Source of the DNA: Polycyclovorans sp964425915
GTDB taxonomy: Bacteria > Pseudomonadota > Gammaproteobacteria > Nevskiales > Nevskiaceae
Assembly (NCBI GenBank): GCA_964425915.1
Contig: CAYROO010000010.1
Span: 1-64,000, forward strand
Direction: 5' to 3'
DNA length: 64,000 bases
The position numbers and the translations under genes are program-made. This document shows, in pieces, positions 8,301 through 17,200 of this stretch. A model generated the notes under the pieces. The model was not told where the DNA came from. It made no database searches and saw nothing but the letters and a program-made list of their open reading frames with translations. Each line of letters opens with the position of its first letter. Within the stretch, counting starts at the first letter, position 1.

Positions 8301-11300
8301 CGCGTACGCCAAGGCCGGCTTCTCGCCCAGCACCCTGAGCCTGTTCGAGGCCCATGGCACCGGCACGCCAGTGGGCGACAAGGCCGAAGCGGAAACCATC
8401 ACCCGTGCCCTGCGCGCGGAGAACGCGGCCCCGCAGACGGTCGCCGTCGGCTCGGTGAAGACCCTGGTCGGCCACACCAAGGCCAGTGCTGGCGTGGCCG
8501 GCCTGATCAAGATGGCATTGTCGCTCTACCACCGGGTGCAGCCGGCACACTTCGGCGTCGACACGCCGATCGAACCTCTGGCTGCGGCAGATGCCCCGGC
8601 CTATCTGCTGAAGCAGCCGCGCCCGTGGCTGGCGCACCCCGATCACCCGCGGCGTGCGGGGGTCTCGGCCTTTGGCTTTGGCGGCACCAACTTCCATGCC
8701 GTGCTGGAGGAATACCAGGGCGCGCAAGCTGCCGCCGCCGGAGACGACCAATGGCCGCAGGAACTGCTGGTGTTCCGCGCCCGCGATGTCGCCCAGTTGC
8801 AGCAACAGATCGAGCAGCTGGTCCCGGTGACTCAGTCCCCAGGCCGCCTCAAACTCGGCACCCTGGCGCAATCGCTGGCTGCTGCCGCGGGCCGTCACGC
8901 CGACGCAGCGGTGACCCTGGCCCTGGTGGCCCAGGACTTCGACGCGCTGCATCGCGACCTTGGCGCGGTGCTCAACCACCTGCGCGAAGGCAAGCCGCTG
9001 CCCCCGAGTGCACGACTCAACCGCGAAACCCCGCGGGAAGCACCGGCCGTGGCTTTCCTGTTCCCTGGACAGGGCGCCCAGCACCTCAATATGGGGCGTG
9101 AGACTGCGCTCTATTTCGATGAGATTCGCGGCGCGCTGGAACTGGCCGACCGTACCCTGGCGACGCAGCTGCCACGTCGCCTGTCCGACTACATCCTGCC
9201 ACCGTCGGCCTTCGATGCGGCCACCGAGCAAGCCCAGCAACAGGCGCTCACCGATACCCGTGTGGCGCAACCCGCCATCGGCGCGGTGGCCCTGGGTTAT
9301 CTGGGGCTGGCCCGCCGCCTCGGCCTGCAAGCACAGGCCACTGCCGGCCACAGCTACGGCGAATATGTCGCGCTGTCAGCGGCGGGCGTGATCTCCGCCG
9401 AAGACTGCCTGCGGCTGTCGGCCGTCCGCGGTGCCGCGATGGCCGCTGCCAGCGCCGCCTCGGTGCCGGGCACCATGGCGGCGGTTCAGGGCGAGCGATC
9501 GGCCATCGAAGCCCAACTCGGTGCCTTCGAGGGCGTTCGGGTCGCCAATCACAACAGCCCGGGTCAAAGCGTAATTTCGGGTCCGCGCGCCGCGGTGGAA
9601 GCGGCCGTGGAAGCCCTCGGCAAGGCTGGACTGCGCAGCACCCTGCTGCCGGTCTCCGGCGCATTCCACACCGAGCTGGTGGCCAGCGCGCGGCCGCCGC
9701 TCTCCGCCGCGATCCAGGCGACCCCCTTCCACCCCGCTGCAGTACCGGTTTACAGCAATCGTAGCGGCGCCCCCTACCCGGAAGGCCCGGAGGCCATGAA
9801 GGCCCAGCTCGACGAGCACCTGCTGTCGAGCGTGGAGTTCGTCCAGGAAATCACGGCGATGGCCGATCAGGGCTGTCGTCTGTTTGTCGAACTGGGGCCG
9901 AAAAGCATCTGCGCCAACATGGCGCGTGCCATCCTCGAAGGGCGCGCCGACATCGCCACCGTATCCCTCGACGGCCAGGGCGGCGGCATGCGCGGCCTGC
10001 TGCTCGGGCTCGCCGAACTCTGGACCCGCGGCGCGGCCCTGCAGCCGCAACGCCTGTTCGACGGCCGCAACCTGCCGATGCTGGAGATCACCGCGCTGGC
10101 GCAGGCGGCGGCTGAGCCAACACTGCCCGCGCACGTGTGGATGGTCAGCGGCGGCTGCGCCCGCCCGCAGCAGGATCGCGAACGTCGTACCGGCAGCCTG
10201 CCCGCGCTGACCCGCGCCACGGCTGAAGCCGCACGCGCGGCCGCTGCAACCCCACCGCCCGCTGCCGCCGTCGCATCCCCAGGGGCGCCGGCACCGGCGG
10301 CCCCGATACCCGCGGCCATGCCGGCTGGCTTCGGCAGCGACGCTTTGCTGGCATACCAGCAAACCATGCAGCAATTCCTGGCGCTGCAGGAGCGGGTGTT
10401 GCAGCAAGCCCTGGGCGCCCTGCCATCCGGTACACCGACCACGGCACCGATGCTGGCGCCCTCGGTGGCGGTTATCCCGCCGTCGATCACGCCCACCGTC
10501 CAGGTGGCGCCCCCGACGCCGGTGGCCGCCGCGGCTGCACCGACGGCCGCCACCACCGCGCCGCCAGCAGCCGCTGCGACGGCCCCGGTGCCCGCGCCGG
10601 CCGCCGTGGATCGCCGTGCGGTGTTGCTGGCCATCGTCGCCGAGCGCACCGGGTATCCCGAGGACATGCTGGGACTCGATGCCGACCTTGAGGCCGATCT
10701 CGGGGTCGACTCCATCAAGCGTGTCGAGATCATGGGCGCCTTGCAGAAGGCTCTGCCGGGCAGCAGTGGCAGCGCGCTGCAGGCCCACATGGAGCAGTTC
10801 ACCCAGGCTCGCAGCCTGTCCGCCATTCTGGCCGCGCTCGATGCGGTGGCCCCGGACCTCACCGAGGCCGCCACGCCGGCGCCGATGAAGCCCGCCACGG
10901 CGCTCGCCCCGACAGTGGATATGCGTGCCCTGCTGCTCGGCATCGTCGCCGAGCGCACCGGTTACCCGGAGGACATGCTCGGCCTCGACGCCGATCTTGA
11001 AGCCGACCTCGGCGTCGATTCGATCAAGCGCGTCGAGATCATTGGCGCTCTGCAGAAGGCACTGCCCGCCGAAACCGGCGCCAGCCTGCAGGGTCAGATG
11101 GAGACCCTCACCCAGGCGCGCACCCTAAACGCCGTGCTGACCACCCTAGCGGCCATCGCGCCAACCGCGACAGCAGCCTCTGAGGCGGTCACGCCGGTGG
11201 CGCCTGTTGCGGTTGCGGCCGCGCTGGACCCCGGCCCACTGTTGCTGGGCCTCGTCGCCGAGCGCACCGGTTACCCGGAGGACATGCTCGGCCTCGACGC

Positions 11301-14274
11301 CGATCTTGAAGCTGATCTCGGTATCGATTCGATCAAGCGCGTGGAAATCATCGGCGCCTTGCAGAAAGCACTGCCGGCAGAGGCCGGTCAGGCCCTGCAA
11401 GCCGAGATGGAACGCTTCACCCAGGCGCGCACGCTCAACGCCGTGCTTGCAGCGCTGGGTGCCGTGATGCCCACCGCCGCGACGCCCGCCGCCACAGCGG
11501 CAGCCGTGACGGCAACCGCTTCCGCTCCCACGACACCCGACTATCCAGCACTGTTGCTGCGGATCGTGGCGGAACGCACCGGGTATCCAGAGGACATGTT
11601 GGGCCTGGATGCCGACCTCGAAGCCGATCTCGGTGTCGACTCGATCAAGCGCGTGGAGATCATCGGCGCCTTGCAGCAGGCACTGCCACCGGCGATCGGA
11701 CAGGCGCTGCAGGCCGGCATGGAGCAGCTCACCCAGGCCCGCAGCCTCAATGCCGTGCTGCAGGCACTGGCGGTGTTGGCGCCACAGGCCGTCCCCGCGG
11801 CAACGGCCAACCCCTCGGCATCCGCGGCATCCGCGGCATCCGCCCCCCTCAGCCCCGAGGTGCCGCGCGCGGACGCGACCATCCCGCGCTACGTGGTCCG
11901 TCCGATCCCGGCACCGCTCCCCCCGCATCGCACTAAGCTGAGTGGCGCGACCCTGGTGCTGGGCGGCCCGGAAACCATCACCGAGGCCCTCGTAGCGCGC
12001 CTTCGCGCCGAGGGCTTGAACCCCACCGCCCTGAAGCAGCTGGACGCGGACGCACTGCGCAAGGCGCTGGACGCGGCTACGGCTGCCGGCACGCCGGTGA
12101 AGGCGGTCCTGCATTTGTCGGGCCTGACACCGGCGCAAGATCCCGATGGCGTGGGCGCCCACCTGCTGCCCCTGTTGCACCTGGCGCAGCTGATGGGCAA
12201 GCACTTTGACGGCATCCGTCTGATTGCGGCATCACGCCTCGGCGGCAGCTTCGGACGCGACAGCGAGGGCGACGGTGACCTGCTGGCGGGTGGTCTCAAC
12301 GGCATGCTCAACTGCCTCCGCTTCGAATACCCGGAAGCGCGTCTGCGCGCCGTCGATTTCGACGGGCAGACCGATACCGAGATTGTCGCCGCCCTGTGCG
12401 ATGAGCTGCTCTGCGACGACCCTGCCCCGGAAGTGGGGTACATCGGTAACGACCGCACCGGCAGTCGGGTGCTGGCGCAATCCGTGGGCTCGGGTGCCGG
12501 ACTCGAGCCGGCAGCCGACTGGGTGGTGCTGGCCACCGGCGGTGCCCGTGGCATCACCGCAGAGCTGCTGGAGGCGATGGCAGTCCCCGGAATGCGTTTG
12601 GTGCTGGTGGGTCGCACCGCCGAGCCCACCGCCGAAGCCGAGGCGATCCGGACCTTGCGTGATGCAGCGTCCCTGCGCGGGCACTTTGTCAGCGAGGCCC
12701 GCAAGGCCGGCGAAACGCCGCGCCCCGCCGAGATCGACCGACGTATCCAGGCGGTGCTGGCCGCACGCGAGATTCGCGACAACCTCGAACGCTTGCGCCA
12801 CACCGGCGCTCAGGTCGACTACCGAGCCTGTGATGTCCGGGATGCCCATGCCTTTGCCGGGCTGCTCGACCAGCTTTACCAGCAGCACGGTCGTATCGAC
12901 GCGGTGATTCACGGCGCTGGCGTGATCGAGGACAAGTTGGTGGTCGACAAGACCGAGGACTCGTTCCGTCGTGTCATCGGCACCAAGCTCGACGGCGCGC
13001 GCGTACTGGCCGATCACCTGCGGCCGGACAGCCTCAAGCTGCTGTGTTTCTTCACCTCGGTTGCGGGCCGCTTCGGCAATCGCGGGCAATCGGACTATGC
13101 CGCCGCCAACGAGACCCTCAATCGCCTGGCCTGGGCGCTGCATCGCCGCTGGCCCGACACCCGCGTAATGGCGATCAACTGGGGCCCCTGGGACGCGGGC
13201 ATGGCCAGTGAGGCGGTGCGCGAAGGCTTCCGCACGCAGGGTATCGAGCCGATTCCGGTTCCCGCCGGCCGGCGTTTCTGGATGGATGAGATTCGCCACG
13301 GCGCGCGCAGCGATGTTGAGCTGGTGGCCGGTCGCGGTCGCTGGGGCGATGATGACGCTCAGCCGGTCAATCCGCCTGCGGCGGCCGCCAACGATCTGGT
13401 GTTGATCGCCCACGCCCCGCGGATGGGCCCTGGCGGCGCCATGACCCTGGACCACGTGTTCAGTGCCGGTCGCGATCCCTATCTGCTGGATCACCGCATC
13501 GATGGCAAGCTGGTGTTGCCAGCCGCGGGCGCCGCCGAATGGATGGCGCAGTTTGCAGCCGCTGCTTGGCCCGGTTGGCAGGTCAGTGAGATCCGCGATC
13601 TGCGGCAGTTCAACGGCATCACCCTGGACCGCGATGGCGAGCGCCTGATCCAGCTTCGGGCACGGGCCTCATCCCACTCCGATGCCGGCACGCAGTCGAT
13701 CACGGTGGAGATGGTGGACCCCGCGCAGAAGCGACCCTGCTACCGCGCCACCATCTGTCTGGTGGAACAGTTGCCTGCGGCGCCGGTACTTGACCTCGCC
13801 GCACTGGCGGAAGCGCAGGCGGTCAGCGCCAGCGATGCCTACCATCGTTATCTATTCCACGGGCCGCGCTTCCAGCTGATCGACCGCATCGATGGGGTCG
13901 CCCGTGCCGGTATCGACGCCAAGGTCCGCGGCGCCGACGTCAATGCCTGGGTGGAACGACCGGGGCAGTGGCTATTCGATCCAGGTTTGCTCGATCTGGC
14001 GCCGCAGCTGGCCATCGTCTGGTCACGCGTCCAGCACGACATGACCGCCCTGCCCTCGGCCTTCGGTCGGGTGCAGCGCTTTGCCGGTGCCCATCGCGAT
14101 CAGCCCCTTCGGCTGGCCCTGCGCATGCTGCCCGAGGAGCAGGCCAACGCCATCCGCTACGACGCCTGGTTCGTCGACGCGCAGGGGCGCGTGGCCTTGG
14201 CGATGGAGCGCTGCGAGGGCCACATGAGCGCCGCACTCAACCGCCTCGCCGGCGAGGCCAGCCAGCGTGGCTGA
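5314..14274 (+). CDS. Pfa-like synthase, ER(NMO)-KS-AT-4xACP-KR-DH
   Basis: A 2986-aa iterative type I synthase resembling PfaD fused to PfaA of polyunsaturated fatty acid synthases. Domains in order: degenerate TIM-barrel-like segment (about 1-310); nitronate-monooxygenase/PfaD-type flavin enoyl reductase (about 330-650; VQGPMTRVSD, GRECGGHVG, FAGGIHDG); ketosynthase (about 692-1140; Cys879 in DAACASS, His1014 in EAHGTGT, His1054 in VGHT); acyltransferase (about 1244-1590; FPGQGAQ, Ser1347 in GHSYGE); an Ala/Pro linker; four ACPs (Ser1800, 1903, 2006, 2110 in GVDSIKR or GIDSIKR); ketoreductase (TGGARGI at 2408-2414, Ser2582, Tyr2595); double-hotdog dehydratase (His2727 in HRIDGKLVLP, Asp2894 in DLAPQ). 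All catalytic residues are present, so a full reductive cycle (KS, KR, DH, ER) is possible. The product is unknown. The next gene overlaps its stop by 8 bases. Confidence 0.9.
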   Translation: MPHTPTSAPAFDLFGLNPADLSPSLALALARAGATGVLDLEHSADRQAATAAFRSLCGQTEARIGLRMTPAQGAWVSALLSGCTDRSLTVFLAAAPAEAQLAAAQALREAHGSLQIWAEQCSVEGAAALGDGVDGLIALGHEAGGWVGEDTSFILLQKLQGHCALPVLVRGGVGVHTAAACRAAGARGVILDDALLLLQESPLSASLQTELSRLNGAECRLYGERIETLLRAYGRPSSAALKDAEADDRTAEAGDLSVDDWRARRQARLGWSGQPEHLIPVGQGIGIAAVYRRRFGRVAPLLQALRRASQQQITQAAELAFLDEGGPLAASHGTRFPLVQGPMTRVSDVPDFAVEVAKGGALPMLALALMRGPQVREMLEQTRDRIGDRPWGVGMLGFVPHALREEQCAEIWKCPPPFALIAGGRPDQAAAFESRGIKTYIHAPAPALLRLYLEQGARRFVFEGRECGGHVGPLASYALWEQMIEVLLSDVTPEQAKDVHVLFAGGIHDGLSAAMVAAMTAPLAARGMKVGALMGTAYLFTREIVATGGIVQAFQDEALRCEHTVNLETGPGHASRCVDTQFAREFFETRRTLIREGRSAEEIRDVLEDLNLGRLRIASKGVNRGEDGRIVTIDDAGQRDQGMYMIGQVATLRREAVGMEDLHLDVCRGAQVQLDTLAEGRRQRQQQAQPADIAIVGIGTLLPKADGPDAFWHNILHQVRSIGPVPPERWDPELYFDADRKTRDKVYSRWGGFLDEVPFDPMRYGIPPRSMKSIDPMQLLTLEVAQRTLADAGYGEGGFDRENTSIILGAGGGLGDLGLQYGVRAELPRFVENPDPRVWERLPEWTEESFAGTLLNVAAGRVANRMDFGGLNFTVDAACASSLAAISIGVSELESGRSNFVLAGGIDTVQSPFGFLCFSKTQALSPTGNPRTFDRQADGIAISEGLAVVGLKRLADAERDGDRIYAVIKAVAGSSDGKALGLTAPRPDGQIRALNRAYAKAGFSPSTLSLFEAHGTGTPVGDKAEAETITRALRAENAAPQTVAVGSVKTLVGHTKASAGVAGLIKMALSLYHRVQPAHFGVDTPIEPLAAADAPAYLLKQPRPWLAHPDHPRRAGVSAFGFGGTNFHAVLEEYQGAQAAAAGDDQWPQELLVFRARDVAQLQQQIEQLVPVTQSPGRLKLGTLAQSLAAAAGRHADAAVTLALVAQDFDALHRDLGAVLNHLREGKPLPPSARLNRETPREAPAVAFLFPGQGAQHLNMGRETALYFDEIRGALELADRTLATQLPRRLSDYILPPSAFDAATEQAQQQALTDTRVAQPAIGAVALGYLGLARRLGLQAQATAGHSYGEYVALSAAGVISAEDCLRLSAVRGAAMAAASAASVPGTMAAVQGERSAIEAQLGAFEGVRVANHNSPGQSVISGPRAAVEAAVEALGKAGLRSTLLPVSGAFHTELVASARPPLSAAIQATPFHPAAVPVYSNRSGAPYPEGPEAMKAQLDEHLLSSVEFVQEITAMADQGCRLFVELGPKSICANMARAILEGRADIATVSLDGQGGGMRGLLLGLAELWTRGAALQPQRLFDGRNLPMLEITALAQAAAEPTLPAHVWMVSGGCARPQQDRERRTGSLPALTRATAEAARAAAATPPPAAAVASPGAPAPAAPIPAAMPAGFGSDALLAYQQTMQQFLALQERVLQQALGALPSGTPTTAPMLAPSVAVIPPSITPTVQVAPPTPVAAAAAPTAATTAPPAAAATAPVPAPAAVDRRAVLLAIVAERTGYPEDMLGLDADLEADLGVDSIKRVEIMGALQKALPGSSGSALQAHMEQFTQARSLSAILAALDAVAPDLTEAATPAPMKPATALAPTVDMRALLLGIVAERTGYPEDMLGLDADLEADLGVDSIKRVEIIGALQKALPAETGASLQGQMETLTQARTLNAVLTTLAAIAPTATAASEAVTPVAPVAVAAALDPGPLLLGLVAERTGYPEDMLGLDADLEADLGIDSIKRVEIIGALQKALPAEAGQALQAEMERFTQARTLNAVLAALGAVMPTAATPAATAAAVTATASAPTTPDYPALLLRIVAERTGYPEDMLGLDADLEADLGVDSIKRVEIIGALQQALPPAIGQALQAGMEQLTQARSLNAVLQALAVLAPQAVPAATANPSASAASAASAPLSPEVPRADATIPRYVVRPIPAPLPPHRTKLSGATLVLGGPETITEALVARLRAEGLNPTALKQLDADALRKALDAATAAGTPVKAVLHLSGLTPAQDPDGVGAHLLPLLHLAQLMGKHFDGIRLIAASRLGGSFGRDSEGDGDLLAGGLNGMLNCLRFEYPEARLRAVDFDGQTDTEIVAALCDELLCDDPAPEVGYIGNDRTGSRVLAQSVGSGAGLEPAADWVVLATGGARGITAELLEAMAVPGMRLVLVGRTAEPTAEAEAIRTLRDAASLRGHFVSEARKAGETPRPAEIDRRIQAVLAAREIRDNLERLRHTGAQVDYRACDVRDAHAFAGLLDQLYQQHGRIDAVIHGAGVIEDKLVVDKTEDSFRRVIGTKLDGARVLADHLRPDSLKLLCFFTSVAGRFGNRGQSDYAAANETLNRLAWALHRRWPDTRVMAINWGPWDAGMASEAVREGFRTQGIEPIPVPAGRRFWMDEIRHGARSDVELVAGRGRWGDDDAQPVNPPAAAANDLVLIAHAPRMGPGGAMTLDHVFSAGRDPYLLDHRIDGKLVLPAAGAAEWMAQFAAAAWPGWQVSEIRDLRQFNGITLDRDGERLIQLRARASSHSDAGTQSITVEMVDPAQKRPCYRATICLVEQLPAAPVLDLAALAEAQAVSASDAYHRYLFHGPRFQLIDRIDGVARAGIDAKVRGADVNAWVERPGQWLFDPGLLDLAPQLAIVWSRVQHDMTALPSAFGRVQRFAGAHRDQPLRLALRMLPEEQANAIRYDAWFVDAQGRVALAMERCEGHMSAALNRLAGEASQRG
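10615..11790 (+). repeat. Four tandem ACP-encoding repeats, ~309 bp period
   Basis: Four copies of an ACP module lie head to tail inside the synthase gene. The active-site serines are 103, 103 and 104 residues apart, and the cores (ERTGYPEDMLGLDADLEADL) are identical in all four at protein level and very similar in DNA. Tandem ACPs are the signature of PUFA-type synthases. The near-identity suggests copy number changes by recombination. Confidence 0.9.
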
Positions 14275-17200
14275 GCCCTTGGATATCGCCATCATCGGCA
14301 TGTCCGGCGTTTATGCCGGCTCGCGCGATGTACCGGCCTATTGGCAGAACATCCTCGACCGGCGCTATTGCGTCAGCGAGGCACCGGAGGCCTGGTCGCG
14401 CGGCGTGCTCGACCGCGACGGCCGCGCGCCCAACCGGGTCTACACCGCGCAAGGGGGCTGGCTGCACGATCTGGCGGAGTTTGATCCCCGCGAGTTTGGC
14501 GTCATGCCCAACACCGTGGACGGGCGCGAGCCTGATCACTTTCTGGCGCTGAAGCAGTCGCGCGATGCCCTGCGCGACAGCGGTTACCTCGACAAGCCGT
14601 TCAACCACGAACGTGCCGGGGTCATCCTCGGCCGCGGCAACAACACCAACCGCGGTGCGGCCAACCTGATCGCCCATGGCAACGAAATCGATCAGATGGT
14701 CGATCTGGTAGCCAAGGTTCGCCCGGACCTCAGTGAGACCGAGCTGGATGCCCTGCGCGAGGGTCTGCGCGCGCAGCTGCCGCCCTTCAATCCGGAGATG
14801 CTGCCGGGGCTGATTCCCAATGTGACCACCGGGGTGATCGCCAACCGTTTGGACCTGATGGGGCCCAACTGCATCGTCGACGCCGCCTGCGCATCATCGC
14901 TGGTGGCGCTGGAGCAGGCCTGCCGTGAGCTGCAGCTCGGGCGCTGCGATCTGATGCTGTCTGGCGGCGTGCACGCGCAGACGCCGCCCCACAGCTACAT
15001 GATCTTTTCGCAGATCAACGCCCTCTCGCGTGAGCGAATCCGCCCCTTCGATGCAGCCGGCACGGGCACCCTGCTCGGCGAGGGCTGCGGCGTCGTTGTG
15101 TTGAAACGCCTCGCCGATGCCGAACGCGACGGCGACCGAATCTATGCGGTGATCAAGGGCATCGGGGTCGCCAGCGACGGCCGCGCCAAGGGCCTGTTCG
15201 CGCCACGCAGCGAAGGCCAGGTGGTCGCCATGCGGCGCGCCTATGAGGCGAGCGGCATCGACCCCGCCACGGTCAGCCTGATCGAGGCGCATGCCACCGG
15301 CATCCCGCTCGGCGACCGCACCGAAATCCAGTCGCTCAAGGAGATCTTTGGCGAACGCCAGGGGGCGCTACCGCATATCGCACTGGGCTCGGTGAAGAGC
15401 CAGATCAGCCATGCGATCCCGGCCTCGGGCGCGGCCAGTCTGATCAAGATCGCCTTGGCACTGCAGCAGAAGGTGCTGCCGCCGATGCTGATCGATGCAC
15501 CGGCCCCCCACCTGGAACTCGAACAGACCCCGTTCTACCTCAACTCCGAAGCTCGCCCCTGGGTCCACGACCCGCGTCAGCCACGTCGGGCGGGCGCCAA
15601 TGCCTTTGGGTTTGGCGGGATCAACGCCCACGTGCTGCTGGAGGAATACCGCCCGGGTAACCGACCAGTTCAGGTGCCGGTACTGCACGCCCCCAGTGAC
15701 GGCGAGTTGGTGATGCTCGCCGCGGCCGACCGGACCGCCCTGCTGGTGCGGGTGGCGCAGCTACAGCACCGTCTGGAGCAGACCCCGCGCCCACCGCTAT
15801 CGTCGGTCGCCCAGCACTGCGCAAATATGGCCGAGGGCGCCCATCGCCTCGCGATCGTCGCCAGCGACATCGACGACCTGCAGAAGAAGCTCGGGCAGGC
15901 GCATGACAAGCTGGCCAAGGACGATGCCCGCCCGTTCAAGACCCGCAACGGGATTCATTACGGGGCCGGCCCCGCGCCTGGCAAGCTGTGCTTCCTGTTC
16001 CCGGGCGAAGGCGCGCAATACCCGGGCATGCTGCGCGATCTCTGTGTGCAGTTCCCGGCGGCGCGGGCCTGGTTCGATTTTCTTGAAGAAACGGTGGTGC
16101 CGGGTGAACGCGATTCGCGCGCGCCGATCGTGTTTGCCCCGCCGACCACCCTGGACGCATCGACCCGGGCCGCGCTGGAACAGCGCTTGTTCGACATGGA
16201 TATTGCCTCCGAAACCGTGTTTGCCGCGAGCATGGCGCTGTTCGACGTCCTGACCGGACTCGGTCTCAAAGCCGACGCCATGCTCGGCCACTCCACCGGC
16301 GAGAACACTGCCCTCACCGCCTCGCGGGTGCGCCGCTTCACCGACCGGCGGGAGATCGCGGACACCGTTCGCGACCTCAACCGGATCTACCGCGAACTGG
16401 ACGCCCGCGGCGAGATCGTCGAAGGCAGCCTGCTGACCATTGGCGCGCTCAAGCCCGACCGTCGCCAGGCACTGCTGTCACAGGCCGGTGGCGACATCGT
16501 GGTGGCGATGGATAACTGCCCCAACCAGCTGGTGATCTTCGGCAGCCGTGAAGCGGTGGCGTCGGTGCGCGAGCGCGAAGCGGCCGAAGGCGCGATCTGC
16601 GCCGAGCTGCCGTTTGGCCGTGCCTACCACACCGCCCTGTTCAAGCCGATTGCCGATGCCTATCGCGAATACTTCGCCGGCATCGAGTTCGGCGAGGGGA
16701 TCGCCACGCTGTACAGCGCCCGCAGCGCCGCGCCGTTCAGCCATGACGCCGCGGGCATCCGGGAACTGGTGGCGCAACAGTGGGAAAGCCGGGTCCGCTT
16801 CACCGAGACCATCGAACGGCTGTATCAGGACGGCTACCGCGTGTTTGTCGAGGTCGGCCCCAGTAGCAACCTCACCGGTTTCGTCAGCGATATCCTGCGC
16901 AGCGCCGACGATGTGGTGGTGGTCGGCACCGACAGCCGTCGCAAGGCCGGTCTCGCCGCGCTGCGTTCGGCACTGGCACAGATTTTTGCCGCAGGGGTCA
17001 ACTTCCCGCCGGCCGCGCTGTTCGCCCATCGCGACATTCCGCCGATGGCGGATTCGGCGCCACTCAAGCCGATGCCACGGCTCAACCTGATGATGCCCCG
17101 GCTGAGCTGGCCGGAATCACTGCCGGTGCCGCCGCTGCCGATGACCCCCGCTGCCGCCGATGGGCCACTGCAAGCCGCACCGGTGGCAGCACCGGCAGCG

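Noticed and set aside
7417..9351. Minus-strand open frame of 644 aa inside the synthase KS/AT region
   Set aside because: Plus-strand KS and AT motifs are intact; no motif or start signal supports the antisense frame.
9376..10788. Minus-strand open frame of 470 aa, Gly/Arg/His rich
   Set aside because: Antisense of the AT and Ala/Pro linker; the composition reflects that linker.
10615..11790. Regular repeats that could suggest a CRISPR or satellite
   Set aside because: The repeats are in-frame ACP modules of about 309 bp with no spacers.
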